Assembly (NCBI GenBank): GCA_016223145.1
Contig: JACRPN010000004.1
Span: forward strand, 1 to 64,000
Reading direction: 5' to 3'
DNA length: 64,000 nucleotides
DNA from: Armatimonadota bacterium
GTDB lineage: Bacteria > Armatimonadota > Fimbriimonadia > Fimbriimonadales > Fimbriimonadaceae
This document shows positions 1-7,596 of the stretch, piece by piece. The notes beneath the pieces are model-generated. The model saw nothing but the letters and a program-made list of their open reading frames with translations, was not told where the DNA came from and ran no database searches. Position numbers and translations under genes: made by a program. Each line of letters starts with the position of its first letter. Position 1 is the stretch's first letter.

Positions 1-23
1 CGGGCATTTCTTGGGAGTGTGGA

Positions 24-83
24 GGGATGGGGGGGCGGAGGTGTGGAGGGATGGAGGGGCGGAATGGTGGAGGGGTGGAAGAT
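24..83. repeat. Left arm of inverted repeat around S23-like gene
   Basis: G-rich low-complexity DNA built on a tgtggaggg/atggagggg unit. Its inner end (about 59-83) is complementary, with about 4 mismatches in 25, to the C-rich block at 579-613. The two arms enclose the four-helix-bundle gene at 102-494, so the whole unit (24-613) can fold into a long stem with the gene in the loop. Confidence 0.7.
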
Positions 84-101
84 GTGGCAACTGCGGACGG
101 G

Positions 102-494
102 CTAGTTCCTTTTGGTAGCGGGACCGCACCAGGAGGATGGCGACGACATCATTTTGACAAGGCTGCCAGATATCTTCTTAAGCTCCGATTCGAGAAGGTC
201 AAATTCCGCTGGAGTAATGTAGCCACATGCCATTGCGAAATCAATCCACGAACGAGATTCGTGGCATTCCGCGTCAGCATCTGAAAGTTTGGCGACGAAG
301 TGAGCCTCATAGCGTCGTTTGCCCCACGCTTCAGCGATGTTCGCCGCGATCGAACGCGTGGCACGCCTGCTCTGAGAAGTGAGACTCCGTTCCTCGCTCT
401 TGGGCCAATCTCTGGATAGCTCAAAGACGCGCATCGCAACTGCGAACGCATCCTGATAGCACCTAAGTTCCTTGAAGTCCTTGACTAGTGGCAT
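102..494 (-). CDS. Four helix bundle protein (23S rRNA intervening-sequence S23-like)
   Basis: A 130-residue protein of the S23 / 23S rRNA-IVP four-helix-bundle family, recognised from the N-terminal pattern VKDFKELRCYQDAF, the central SRRATRSIAANIAEAWGKR and the following KLSDADAE helix. Family members were first found in intervening sequences of 23S rRNA genes; their molecular role is not settled. The start at 494 (MPLVKDF) is preferred because the family motif begins at residue 3; an in-frame ATG 21 codons upstream only adds an arginine- and cysteine-rich shadow. The gene is enclosed by inverted low-complexity repeats (24-83 and 579-613) with no rRNA nearby. A second copy, broken by a nonsense codon, lies at 24374-24742 in the same kind of setting. 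Family assignment is secure; function is unknown. Confidence 0.88.
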   Translation of the reverse strand: MPLVKDFKELRCYQDAFAVAMRVFELSRDWPKSEERSLTSQSRRATRSIAANIAEAWGKRRYEAHFVAKLSDADAECHESRSWIDFAMACGYITPAEFDLLESELKKISGSLVKMMSSPSSWCGPATKRN

Positions 495-578
495 GTTGCT
501 CCAACTACAGGTTCGTCTGGAACGCGGATCCTCCTGTTCATCGCATCCGTGCAACAATATCGATCGGGTTCACCTTCC

Positions 579-613
579 ATACTTCCACCCCTCCACACCT
601 CCACCCATCTCCC
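579..613. repeat. Right arm of inverted repeat around S23-like gene
   Basis: C-rich block reading cttccacccctccacacc and onward. Its reverse complement matches the G-rich block ending at 83. It lies just upstream of the promoter of the glycosyltransferase gene. Confidence 0.7.
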
Positions 614-622
614 ACAAGCGTC

Positions 623-628
623 CATAAT
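623..628 (+). promoter_or_regulatory. -10-like hexamer CATAAT, leaderless type
   Basis: CATAAT is followed by 6 nt (gcaccg) and then the ATG at 635. With normal -10 to start-site spacing the transcript would begin at or within a base or two of the start codon. There is no Shine-Dalgarno sequence. Confidence 0.6.
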
Positions 629-634
629 GCACCG

Positions 635-1333
635 ATGCCCGCAACGTCACCGCCCGACGTGACTGTTCTCGTTCCTGCGTTGAACGAGGAGGCCACGATT
701 GGCGAGGTCGTCGAGCGGCTCCTCGCAATGCCGATCTCAAAGCAGATCATCGTGATCGACGACGGCAGCGACGACAAGACGCCCGTGATCCTCGACAAAT
801 ACGGCACTCAGATCACCGTCCTCAGAAACGAGCAACGCACCGGCAAGGGCGCAGCGATCCGCAAAGCTCTTCCCTTCGCGACCGGTAAGGCCGTAATCAT
901 CCAAGATGCCGACCTGGAGTATGCCCCGGAGCAGATTCCTGCTCTGGTGAGGCCGATCGTCGAAGGCAAGGAGAAGGCGATCTACGGCACCAGATTCCTG
1001 CACGGCTTCCCGGCCGGAATGGCATTTGCCAACAAACTGGTGAACCTGCTGCTGGCCTGGTCGGTACGGTTCCTTTACTTCCGGAAAATCACCGACGAAG
1101 CCACCTGCTATAAGGCGTTCGACCGCGAATTGCTGCTCCGCATGAACCTGGAGTGCGTGAGGTTCGAATTTTGCCCGGAGGTCACCGCCAAGGCCTTTCG
1201 GCTCGGGCAGCGGATCGTGGAAGTGCCGATCAAGTACGAGCCGCGATCAAAGACGGCAGGCAAGAAAATCCGTTGGACCGACGCCCCCGAAGCGTTCTGG
1301 ACGTTGCTGAAGTGGCGGTTTGGGAAGTTCTGA
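635..1333 (+). CDS. Family 2 glycosyltransferase (dolichyl-phosphate mannosyltransferase-like)
   Basis: A 232-residue cytoplasmic GT-A glycosyltransferase. LVPALNEE (about 12-19) opens the nucleotide-sugar fold, IDDGSDD (41-47) is the conserved beta-strand/loop that contacts the nucleotide, and QDADLEY (90-96) is the metal-binding DxD-type motif. Later blocks (YGTRFL, ITDEATCYKAF, FEFCPEVTAK, EVPIKYEPR) are typical of the DPM1/polyprenyl-phosphate sugar transferase branch; there is no C-terminal membrane segment. It probably moves a sugar from a nucleotide donor to a lipid carrier or glycan; the substrate cannot be told. The start at 635 is chosen because CATAAT lies 6 nt upstream and the longer reading frame would run back through the inverted repeat. 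Its TGA shares one base with the ATG of the next gene. Confidence 0.9.
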   Translation: MPATSPPDVTVLVPALNEEATIGEVVERLLAMPISKQIIVIDDGSDDKTPVILDKYGTQITVLRNEQRTGKGAAIRKALPFATGKAVIIQDADLEYAPEQIPALVRPIVEGKEKAIYGTRFLHGFPAGMAFANKLVNLLLAWSVRFLYFRKITDEATCYKAFDRELLLRMNLECVRFEFCPEVTAKAFRLGQRIVEVPIKYEPRSKTAGKKIRWTDAPEAFWTLLKWRFGKF

Positions 1334-2439
1334 TGCAAGACGCCATTCGCCAAACGATCGAGGAACAAGAGCGCCGGGCGCTCTCGCCTTTTGCGCAGTT
1401 ATCCTCAGAATCGGCAGGACGGGAGCGAGAAGAGCCACAAGACCCCATCCGCACCTGCTACATGCGCGACCGCGATCGCATCCTGCATTCCAAGTCCTTC
1501 CGCCGCCTGAAGCACAAGACGCAGGTATTCATCGACCCCCAGGGCGACCATTACCGAACGCGACTGACGCACACGCTCGAAGTCGCCCAAATCGCGCGGA
1601 CCATCTCTCGTGCGCTTCGGCTCAATGAGGACCTCACCGAGGCGATCGCGCTTGGCCACGACGTCGGGCACACCCCTTTCGGCCACGCCGGCGAGTCGGC
1701 GCTTGATGAGGTGCTGGGAGCGATGAGCGCAGGGACAGAGGGACAATGGGGCCAAGGGACATCCGGACCACCCCAGGCCACTCCGTCCCTCCGTCCCTCC
1801 GTCCCTTCGTCCCTTTCTCCGACCGTCCCTTCCTCCTTTCGCCATTACGAACAGTCCCTTCGCGTTCTCGACGTCCTTGAGAATCTCAATTTGAGCCAGG
1901 AGGTGCGCCAGGGCGTCGGCGGGCACAGCAAGGGGCGAAAGGACCTAACGGATGCCGATGGGGAGCCCACCAGCACGCTCGAGGCCGCGGTCGTGCGCAT
2001 CAGCGACCGCATCGCCTACATGAACCACGACCTCGACGACGCCGTGCGCTCGGGGATCATCTCGGAAATCCCGGCGCGGTTCCAGGCGCTGGGGCCGACG
2101 CAAGGCAAGCGAATCGGCGCGATGGTCGAGGACGTGGTGACGAACAGCCTCGAGCGTCCTGCCGTGGTGCTGTCGCCAGCCATGCTCACGGCGATGAACG
2201 ACCTCAAAGAGTGGCTGTTCCTGAACGTCTACGAGCAGTACCCCGTGGTGTATCCGGACATCGCCAAGGCCAAGCGAATGGTGAAGGACCTGTTCGCGCA
2301 CTTCTTGGAGCCAGGAAACCTCCCCGAGGGCTATCAGGGCATCCAGGGGGCTGTCGACTATGTGGCCGGCATGACCGACCGTTTCGCCATCGATACCTAC
2401 GTTGCGCTGAACATCCCCAGCGAGTTCCGAGTGCTGTGA
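1333..2439 (+). CDS. Deoxyguanosinetriphosphate triphosphohydrolase-like HD protein
   Basis: A 368-residue HD-superfamily hydrolase of the dGTPase-like group, expected to convert dGTP (or other dNTPs) to the nucleoside and tripolyphosphate. Diagnostic segments are SFRRLKHKTQVF, RLTHTLEVAQIAR (first metal His) and ALGHDVGHTPFGHAGE (the HD pair), then FRHYEQSLRVLDVLE and ISDRIAYMNHDLDDA. The start at 1333 overlaps the upstream TGA by one base (TGATG). Odd feature: between GHAGESALDEVL and FRHYEQSL, where relatives have a short link, there are about 38 low-complexity residues (about 130-168; Gly/Gln then Pro/Ser rich) encoded by agggac and gtccct repeats (about 1725-1839). The frame stays open, so this looks like a tolerated insertion. 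Confidence 0.9.
   Translation: MQDAIRQTIEEQERRALSPFAQLSSESAGREREEPQDPIRTCYMRDRDRILHSKSFRRLKHKTQVFIDPQGDHYRTRLTHTLEVAQIARTISRALRLNEDLTEAIALGHDVGHTPFGHAGESALDEVLGAMSAGTEGQWGQGTSGPPQATPSLRPSVPSSLSPTVPSSFRHYEQSLRVLDVLENLNLSQEVRQGVGGHSKGRKDLTDADGEPTSTLEAAVVRISDRIAYMNHDLDDAVRSGIISEIPARFQALGPTQGKRIGAMVEDVVTNSLERPAVVLSPAMLTAMNDLKEWLFLNVYEQYPVVYPDIAKAKRMVKDLFAHFLEPGNLPEGYQGIQGAVDYVAGMTDRFAIDTYVALNIPSEFRVL
1725..1839. repeat. In-frame low-complexity hairpin insertion in the dGTPase-like gene
   Basis: The left half carries agggac units (1731-1760) and the right half carries four or more gtccct units (about 1784-1834), giving an imperfect inverted repeat inside a coding sequence. Reading frame is preserved. 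The composition resembles the arms around the S23-like genes but uses a different repeat unit. Confidence 0.65.
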
Positions 2440-3644
2440 TGAGCGGCCCATCCACTCAGATCCACGCCAAATGCAACTTAGCGGTCGCGCTGAAGTCCTT
2501 CGGAATTGCCGGCCCTTTGGCGCTCCTTTGCGCCTTTGCGCCATGGCGCGAAACAGCCAGGACCGGGGAAACTCTAGTGGCCGTGCCGATCCAGGAGCCC
2601 TACCCCGACAAGATAGCTCCACACCCCAAAGGCTACGTTTGCGTTCGCGCCGTGGCCCCACCAAGGCTAGACGGCTCGCTGAGCGACCTCCAGTGGTCGC
2701 GCGCCGCCTGGACCGAGGACTTTCAGGACATCGAAGGCAACCTCAAGCCCAAACCTCGGTTCCGCACCCGGGCCAAGATGCTCTGGGACGCCCACTACCT
2801 CTACATCGGCGCGGAAATGGAGGAGCTGGACGTCTGGGCCACACTGACCGAGCATGACTCGGTGATCTTCCAGGACAACGATTTCGAAGTGTTCATCGAC
2901 CCCAACGGCGACAACCACCTCTATGGCGAGATCGAGGTCAACGCCTTTGGAACGGAGTGGGATCTGCTGCTCCCCAAACCCTACAAGGACGGCGGCCCCG
3001 CGATCAACGGTTGGGAGATTCCTGGGCTGAAGGTGGCGGTGCACGTGGATGGCAGGATCAATGAGCCGGGGGACAGGTCCGAGGTCGCAGGTCTGAGGTC
3101 CGAAGGAGGGATACCGGGACAAAGGGACGAGGGGTGGTCGGTCGAGATCGCAATACCCTGGAAGGCGCTTGGCGAGATCGCCGGCTGCGATTGCCCTCCA
3201 AAGCCCGGCGACCAGTGGCGGATCAACTTCTCACGAGTGGAGTGGCACGTCGACATCGTCGAGGGCAAGTACAAAAAGCGTCCCAACCTACCAGAGGACA
3301 ATTGGGTTTGGTCTCCCCAGGGCGTGATCGACATGCACCGCCCCGAGCATTGGGGCTACCTGCAGTTCTCCGAAAGGGAACCCGGCGCCGAGCCGTTCCG
3401 ACCCGATCCCGATTGGGCGGCGCGCGATCTCCTGCACAAGGTCTATTACGCTCAGCGACGCTACCGTGAAGCGCACGGCAGGTTCACCGATGATTTGAAG
3501 CAACTGCTGACAGCACAATTGGCCGAGAGGGCCAAGGGGTTGAGAGCGCAGGTGACGGACACCGGTTTCGAAGCATCCCTGCCCTCAGCCGATGGCAAGC
3601 GCCGGCTGAGGATCAGGGAAGATTCGCGCATTTGGACGGATTAA
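2439..3644 (+). CDS. Secreted carbohydrate-binding family 9-like protein
   Basis: A 401-residue protein with a hydrophobic N-terminal stretch (ALKSFGIAGPLALLCAF) that could export it, followed by a CBM9-like beta-sandwich: RLDGSLSDLQWSRAAW, an AKMLWDAHYLYIGAEMEE core strand, DNDFEVFIDPNGDNHLYGE and the late block WRINFSRVEWHVD. In this family the fold binds sugars at reducing ends or sits in secreted proteins of unknown substrate; the ligand here is unknown. The start is the ATG at 2439, overlapping the upstream stop (TGATG), so the gene is probably translationally coupled. Residues about 205-231 (NEPGDRSEVAGLRSEGG and onward) are encoded by a gaggtc/aggtc repeat and look like an in-frame insertion between AVHVDGRI and the WSVEIAIPWKAL strand, which is normally contiguous. 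Confidence 0.82.
   Translation: MSGPSTQIHAKCNLAVALKSFGIAGPLALLCAFAPWRETARTGETLVAVPIQEPYPDKIAPHPKGYVCVRAVAPPRLDGSLSDLQWSRAAWTEDFQDIEGNLKPKPRFRTRAKMLWDAHYLYIGAEMEELDVWATLTEHDSVIFQDNDFEVFIDPNGDNHLYGEIEVNAFGTEWDLLLPKPYKDGGPAINGWEIPGLKVAVHVDGRINEPGDRSEVAGLRSEGGIPGQRDEGWSVEIAIPWKALGEIAGCDCPPKPGDQWRINFSRVEWHVDIVEGKYKKRPNLPEDNWVWSPQGVIDMHRPEHWGYLQFSEREPGAEPFRPDPDWAARDLLHKVYYAQRRYREAHGRFTDDLKQLLTAQLAERAKGLRAQVTDTGFEASLPSADGKRRLRIREDSRIWTD
3056..3133. repeat. In-frame low-complexity insertion in the CBM9-like gene
   Basis: Repeats of caggtc/gaggtc followed by gggac units interrupt the CBM9-like coding sequence without shifting frame. It is the same style of purine-rich stuttering DNA as in the S23-like element arms. 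Confidence 0.55.
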
Positions 3645-3714
3645 CTGCAGCACTCGGACTGTCGGTTGAGTGGCCGACCGCTGAACGGAAGGCCACCACC
3701 TGCCGTCACTGCGC

Positions 3715-3720
3715 TACACT
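3715..3720 (+). promoter_or_regulatory. -10-like hexamer TACACT, leaderless type
   Basis: TACACT lies 8 nt before the ATG at 3729, with no ribosome-binding site between. This supports 3729 over the in-frame upstream start at 3666. Confidence 0.5.
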
Positions 3721-3728
3721 CTTCCCCG

Positions 3729-4958
3729 ATGAGAACCTTCGAAGAAAACCTTGCCCTCTACGCCAAACTCACGGTTTCTGAGGGGCTGGCACTTGACCGA
3801 GGTCAGGAGTTGCTGGTCTTCGCCGAGCCCGTGGCTACTCCGCTGGTTCACCTCATCGCCGCCGAAGCGTACAGGGCGGGCGCCAAGAACGTCGAGGTTC
3901 TGTGGGCCGACTCGGAGCTTTCGCTTATCCGCTATCGCGAAGGAAGCGACGAAGCGATTGGTTACGCCCCAAGCTGGCTGATAGACGCCATCGCCACGGC
4001 CCATCGGCAGAACGCCGCACGCCTAGGGATCCTTAGCCAAGACCCTGCCCTGCTGGCATCGGTTCCGCCGGAGAAGGTGGCGACACAAGGCAAGGCCCAG
4101 GGAGCGGCGCGGCGGGTCATCAGCGAAATCGTCACGGGTGACGAAATCAACTGGAGCCTGATTGGAGCGGCTTCCCCCGCGTGGGCCGCGCGGGTCTTCC
4201 CCGGGTTGGCTCCAGATCAGGCTGTCGCCAAGCTTTGGGATGCGATCTTCCTGACGTCACGGGTCCTGGAAGAAGACCCCATCGGCGCTTGGCGATCTCA
4301 TAGCGAGCAGCTTGAGACGCGCGTGGCGATGCTCAACGATTTGCGCCTCGACGCGCTCCATTTCACCGGCCCAGGGACCGACTTGCGCATCGGGCTCGTC
4401 GAGGGCCATGAATGGGCTGGCGGGCGCGGCCGCGCCCGCAATGGCGTGCTGTGCTCCGCCAATATCCCGACAGAAGAGGTGTTCTGCATGCCGCACCGCG
4501 AACGGGTGGACGGCGTGGTGTCGAGCACGATGCCGCTCAGCCTGCGCGGCCAGATGGTGGACGGAATTCAGGTGGAGTTCTCTGGGGGCGCGGCCGTAAA
4601 GATGACGGCGGCCAAGGGCCAGGAGACCTTCGCGAAGCTCTTGGAGACCGACGAAAGCGCCAACCGACTGGGCGAAGTCGCCCTCGTGCCCAGTTCCTGC
4701 AAGGTCGCGCAGGCGGGAGTGTTGTTCTTGAACACCCTCTACGACGAAAACGCGGCCTCGCACATCGCATTCGGCGCTTCGTACGCCAATAACCTGAAGG
4801 GCCATGCCGGAATGTCGCCAGAGGAACGGCTCAGGAGAGGAGCGAACGACAGCATCGTGCACGTGGACTGGATGATCGGCTCGAACCAGGTAGATGTGGA
4901 CGGCATCCTGAAGGATGGCTCAACGGTGCCGCTGATGCGTGCCGGGGAGTGGGTATGA
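3729..4958 (+). CDS. Aminopeptidase, peptidase family M29
   Basis: A 409-residue cytoplasmic metallo-aminopeptidase of the aminopeptidase T/AmpS/PepS family, which removes N-terminal residues from peptides using a two-metal centre. The length matches the family and the metal-site residues fall close to the family numbering: E250 in NIPTEEVF, E316 in RLGEVAL, H345 in NAASHIAFG, H378 and D380 in IVHVDWMIG. The RYREGSDEA and HEWAGGRGRARNG segments are also conserved. The start at 3729 (MRTFEENL) is supported by the family N-terminus and the upstream TACACT hexamer. It follows the CBM9-like gene by about 80 nt and has its own promoter. Confidence 0.93.
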   Translation: MRTFEENLALYAKLTVSEGLALDRGQELLVFAEPVATPLVHLIAAEAYRAGAKNVEVLWADSELSLIRYREGSDEAIGYAPSWLIDAIATAHRQNAARLGILSQDPALLASVPPEKVATQGKAQGAARRVISEIVTGDEINWSLIGAASPAWAARVFPGLAPDQAVAKLWDAIFLTSRVLEEDPIGAWRSHSEQLETRVAMLNDLRLDALHFTGPGTDLRIGLVEGHEWAGGRGRARNGVLCSANIPTEEVFCMPHRERVDGVVSSTMPLSLRGQMVDGIQVEFSGGAAVKMTAAKGQETFAKLLETDESANRLGEVALVPSSCKVAQAGVLFLNTLYDENAASHIAFGASYANNLKGHAGMSPEERLRRGANDSIVHVDWMIGSNQVDVDGILKDGSTVPLMRAGEWV

Positions 4959-5010
4959 GGGACCGATAACCAATTGGTGGCCGATTGTCAGTGGTAACCT
5001 TTCCCCTTCT

Positions 5011-6264
5011 GTGAAACAGGGCCAAGATCAATCCTTAAGCAATGAGCAGCTGCGACAGGTGCGGCGTCTGCACTTTGAGCCCGAAGTTGAAGCGGCCTTT
5101 GTAGAGCAGCATACAGCCGCCACTATCGGACGCGTGCGTGTTGTGTTCACGGTCTTGGCTCTGTTTGGGCTGGCTGGACTTCTGGGTCGAGACCCGAACA
5201 GCGACCGGGCCGTCGCAGCCGTAGACTACGCCTTCACCCTTGTTTTCTTTGTGCTGCTGGGCCTGGCCTTTCTCCACCGCTTTAGGCACCTGGCCACGCC
5301 CTCCCTCGCCGTTGCCGCTGTCCTGAGCCAAATCGCCATAGGCCTCACGGCGAAGTCTGCGCTTCCGGCAGCAGGCATCATTTTCAACCTCCTCTACCTG
5401 ATCATTGTCATCGCGACGCTCCAGGCGCGCTTCAAGACCGCGCTACTATTCGGCACTGCGATGGTTGCAGCCAGAGCCTGGACGTTCTCGTATCGTGGCA
5501 TGTGGGCTGACGAAACGGTGCTGTTCTTTTCGCTGATGGTGGTTGAGGCCATCTTCTTGTGCCTGGCCTCCTACCTCAACGAAGTTCGCGACCGGAAGAG
5601 CTTCCTTTTCGAACGCTCGCTTCGGGCCGAAAAGGAAAGGACGAAGGCGCTGGTGCAGAACGTCTTGCCACCCACTATCGCCGATCAACTCAGTCGCGAC
5701 CCGGGAACGATCGCCAGACAGCATGAATCCGCGACCGTTCTCTTTGCCGATCTGGTGGGCTTCACTCCCTTTGCTGAAAAGCACTCACCCAACGAAGTCG
5801 TGGGCATGCTCAACGACGTGTTCTCCCGCTTTGATGCCCTCGTGAAAGAGTCGCCGGCGGTGAAGATCAAGACCGTCGGGGACTGCTACATGGTAGCCGG
5901 CGGCATTCCCGACCCAGACCCAAACCATGTCGCCAACGTTGCAAACCTGGCGTTGGAGCTTCGCGGAGCGGCCAACGCGGCGGGCATCTCCATCCGGATG
6001 GGCATCCACATGGGGCCACTCATTTCTGGTGTCCTCGGCACGGAGCGCCTGATGTACGACATCTGGGGACCCACGGTGAACTTCGCCTCCAGGCTGGAAT
6101 CCAGCGCTGAGGCGGGCCAAATCCTGGTCTCGCGCGCCGTGCGAGAGGCTTTGGCGGAGACCCATGACCTGGAACCGCAGGGTGAACTGGACCTCAAAGG
6201 GCTAGGCCTGAAAGAGGTCTTCCTACTTCAGCGTCGGAAGATCGCTCCGATGGAACTGGTGTGA
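5011..6264 (+). CDS. Membrane-anchored class III adenylate cyclase
   Basis: A 417-residue protein. The N-terminal half (about 45-195) has roughly six hydrophobic segments, followed by a linker helix (RSLRAEKERTKALVQNVLP) and a C-terminal class III nucleotide cyclase domain. Metal-binding aspartates are in LFADLVGFT and KTVGDCYMVAGG. The base-selecting residues look ATP-type: Lys in KIKTVGD and Asp in YDIWGPTVNFASRLES. It should make cAMP on the cytoplasmic face. The GTG at 5011 is preferred; an ATG at 4939 in frame would overlap the aminopeptidase gene and add a poorly structured stretch. No strong ribosome site is seen at either start. Confidence 0.9.
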   Translation: MKQGQDQSLSNEQLRQVRRLHFEPEVEAAFVEQHTAATIGRVRVVFTVLALFGLAGLLGRDPNSDRAVAAVDYAFTLVFFVLLGLAFLHRFRHLATPSLAVAAVLSQIAIGLTAKSALPAAGIIFNLLYLIIVIATLQARFKTALLFGTAMVAARAWTFSYRGMWADETVLFFSLMVVEAIFLCLASYLNEVRDRKSFLFERSLRAEKERTKALVQNVLPPTIADQLSRDPGTIARQHESATVLFADLVGFTPFAEKHSPNEVVGMLNDVFSRFDALVKESPAVKIKTVGDCYMVAGGIPDPDPNHVANVANLALELRGAANAAGISIRMGIHMGPLISGVLGTERLMYDIWGPTVNFASRLESSAEAGQILVSRAVREALAETHDLEPQGELDLKGLGLKEVFLLQRRKIAPMELV

Positions 6265-6274
6265 GCTCCGATGC

Positions 6275-6280
6275 TACAAT
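6275..6280 (+). promoter_or_regulatory. -10-like hexamer TACAAT, leaderless type
   Basis: TACAAT followed by 7 nt (gccgaaa) and the ATG at 6288 of a 32-residue membrane protein. The hexamer overlaps the earlier in-frame ATG at 6279, which argues for the second ATG as the start. Confidence 0.5.
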
Positions 6281-6287
6281 GCCGAAA

Positions 6288-6386
6288 ATGGGCAGACCTG
6301 GACTGGAGGAGTCCGAGTTCTTCTGGATGGTTGCGCTTGGGCTTGGGGCTGTGATCCTCATTCTTCGCCAACTGAAGCGAAAGTGA
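6288..6386 (+). CDS. Small single-pass membrane protein (32 aa)
   Basis: A short frame MGRPGLEESEFFWMVALG continuing into GLGAVILILRQLKRK and a TGA. It has an acidic N-terminus, one hydrophobic span (about 13-26) and a basic tail, the classic layout of a bacterial membrane microprotein. It sits between the cyclase and the S41 peptidase and has its own leaderless-type TACAAT promoter 7 nt upstream. No family is recognised. The promoter placement and the well-formed transmembrane profile are the only evidence that it is real. Confidence 0.5.
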   Translation: MGRPGLEESEFFWMVALGLGAVILILRQLKRK

Positions 6387-6482
6387 GAGGCGGGCCGGCG
6401 AAACAGCCCAGCCCTAAGGGCCAAAGGGCCCGAACCGCACGACCCTGAAACTGTCAGTGTCCCGAGAGCCGTATTCGAGTTC

Positions 6483-7535
6483 ATGATACGAAATCGCTCC
6501 CTCGTGGCCATCTCGTTGGCCGTTCTTGCCGCCCTGGCCCGTGCCGACCTCACCGCGTCCGACAAGACCGAAGTGGTCAACCGGCTTGGGAAAGAGATGA
6601 TCGAGCGCTATGTGGTCAAAGCCAAGGGCCAAGCGGTCGCCGACATGCTCAATGAGAATCTGAAGAAGGGAGCGTACGATTCGATCACCGACGGCGCGGC
6701 ATTCGCAAAGGCCTTGGGCGATCACATCAACGCCATTTGCGGCGATGCGCACCTCCGCGTGCGGTACAGCCCAAGCGTCTTGCCCCAGCGCAAGGAGGTC
6801 TCACAGCCTTCCGCCGAGGAAATCGCCGCTCAGAAACGCCAGACCAAACTGACAAATGCGGGTTTTGAAGAAGTCAAGCGCCTGGGCGGCAACCTCGGCT
6901 ACATCCGGTTCTTCGGGTTCTTCAGTCCCGAAGACGCGGCCCGCCCAATCCAGGCAGCGATGGACTTTGTAAAGGACACAGACGCCCTGATTTTTGACAT
7001 CCGCGACAACGGCGGCGGCGACCCGAGGACCGTCAACCTGCTCTGCAGCTACCTTTTCGACAAGCCCACACACATCAACGACATCTTGTTCAGGCGCGGT
7101 GAAAAGACCACCACAGAGAAGTTTGTCACCCGCGCCGTGAAAGGCGCGAAGTACCTCAACAAGCCGATCTACGTGCTCGTGAGCAAGCGAACCGGCTCCG
7201 GCGCCGAGGAGTTCGCCTATGACCTTCAGAACCAGAAACGGGCCGTGATTCTGGGCGAAAACACTTGGGGCGGCGCCAATCCTGGCGGCACCGTTCGGCT
7301 CAACGACCACTTTTCAGCGTTCATCCCGGTGGGCATGGCCCGCAACCCGATCACGGGTACGAACTGGGAAGGTACCGGGGTGACGCCGGACGTCAAGATC
7401 AGCCCAAAGGACGCGCTGAAGGAAGCCCAGATTCTGGCGATCAAGAAGCTGCTGGAGACCGCGACGGGCCAAGAAGAGACGCGCTTGAGGTCCGTTCTGG
7501 AAGAACTGAAATCAGGTGCGTTGGGCGGCTCCTAG
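6483..7535 (+). CDS. Secreted S41 family peptidase
   Basis: A 350-residue tail-specific-protease/IRBP-like serine peptidase. Residues 1-21 form a signal peptide ending in ALARA. An N-terminal helical domain (about 25-105) with DGAAFAKALGDHINAICGDAHLRV is followed by the catalytic domain: GYIRFFGF, DALIFDIRDNGGG, then VSKRTGSGAEEFAYDLQ carrying the nucleophile Ser (about 239) and GENTWGGANPGG. No PDZ domain is seen, as expected for the IRBP-type subgroup. It should act in the periplasm or outside the cell on unfolded or C-terminal segments. The start at 6483 begins the signal peptide directly. Confidence 0.9.
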   Translation: MIRNRSLVAISLAVLAALARADLTASDKTEVVNRLGKEMIERYVVKAKGQAVADMLNENLKKGAYDSITDGAAFAKALGDHINAICGDAHLRVRYSPSVLPQRKEVSQPSAEEIAAQKRQTKLTNAGFEEVKRLGGNLGYIRFFGFFSPEDAARPIQAAMDFVKDTDALIFDIRDNGGGDPRTVNLLCSYLFDKPTHINDILFRRGEKTTTEKFVTRAVKGAKYLNKPIYVLVSKRTGSGAEEFAYDLQNQKRAVILGENTWGGANPGGTVRLNDHFSAFIPVGMARNPITGTNWEGTGVTPDVKISPKDALKEAQILAIKKLLETATGQEETRLRSVLEELKSGALGGS

Positions 7536-7584
7536 TTCATGCCCACGAAGCCGGTAAGTCCCGTGCCTGTCGTTCTAGATCACG

Positions 7585-7590
7585 TAGAAT
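7585..7590 (+). promoter_or_regulatory. -10-like hexamer TAGAAT, leaderless type
   Basis: TAGAAT, then gtgaac, then GTG at 7597: 6 nt spacing identical to other genes in the window. This favours GTG 7597 over the in-frame GTG at 7591. Confidence 0.5.
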
Positions 7591-7596
7591 GTGAAC

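Noticed and set aside
488-634. N-terminal extension of the glycosyltransferase
   Set aside because: It would translate the inverted repeat and precede the CATAAT promoter; the family starts at MPATSPPDV.
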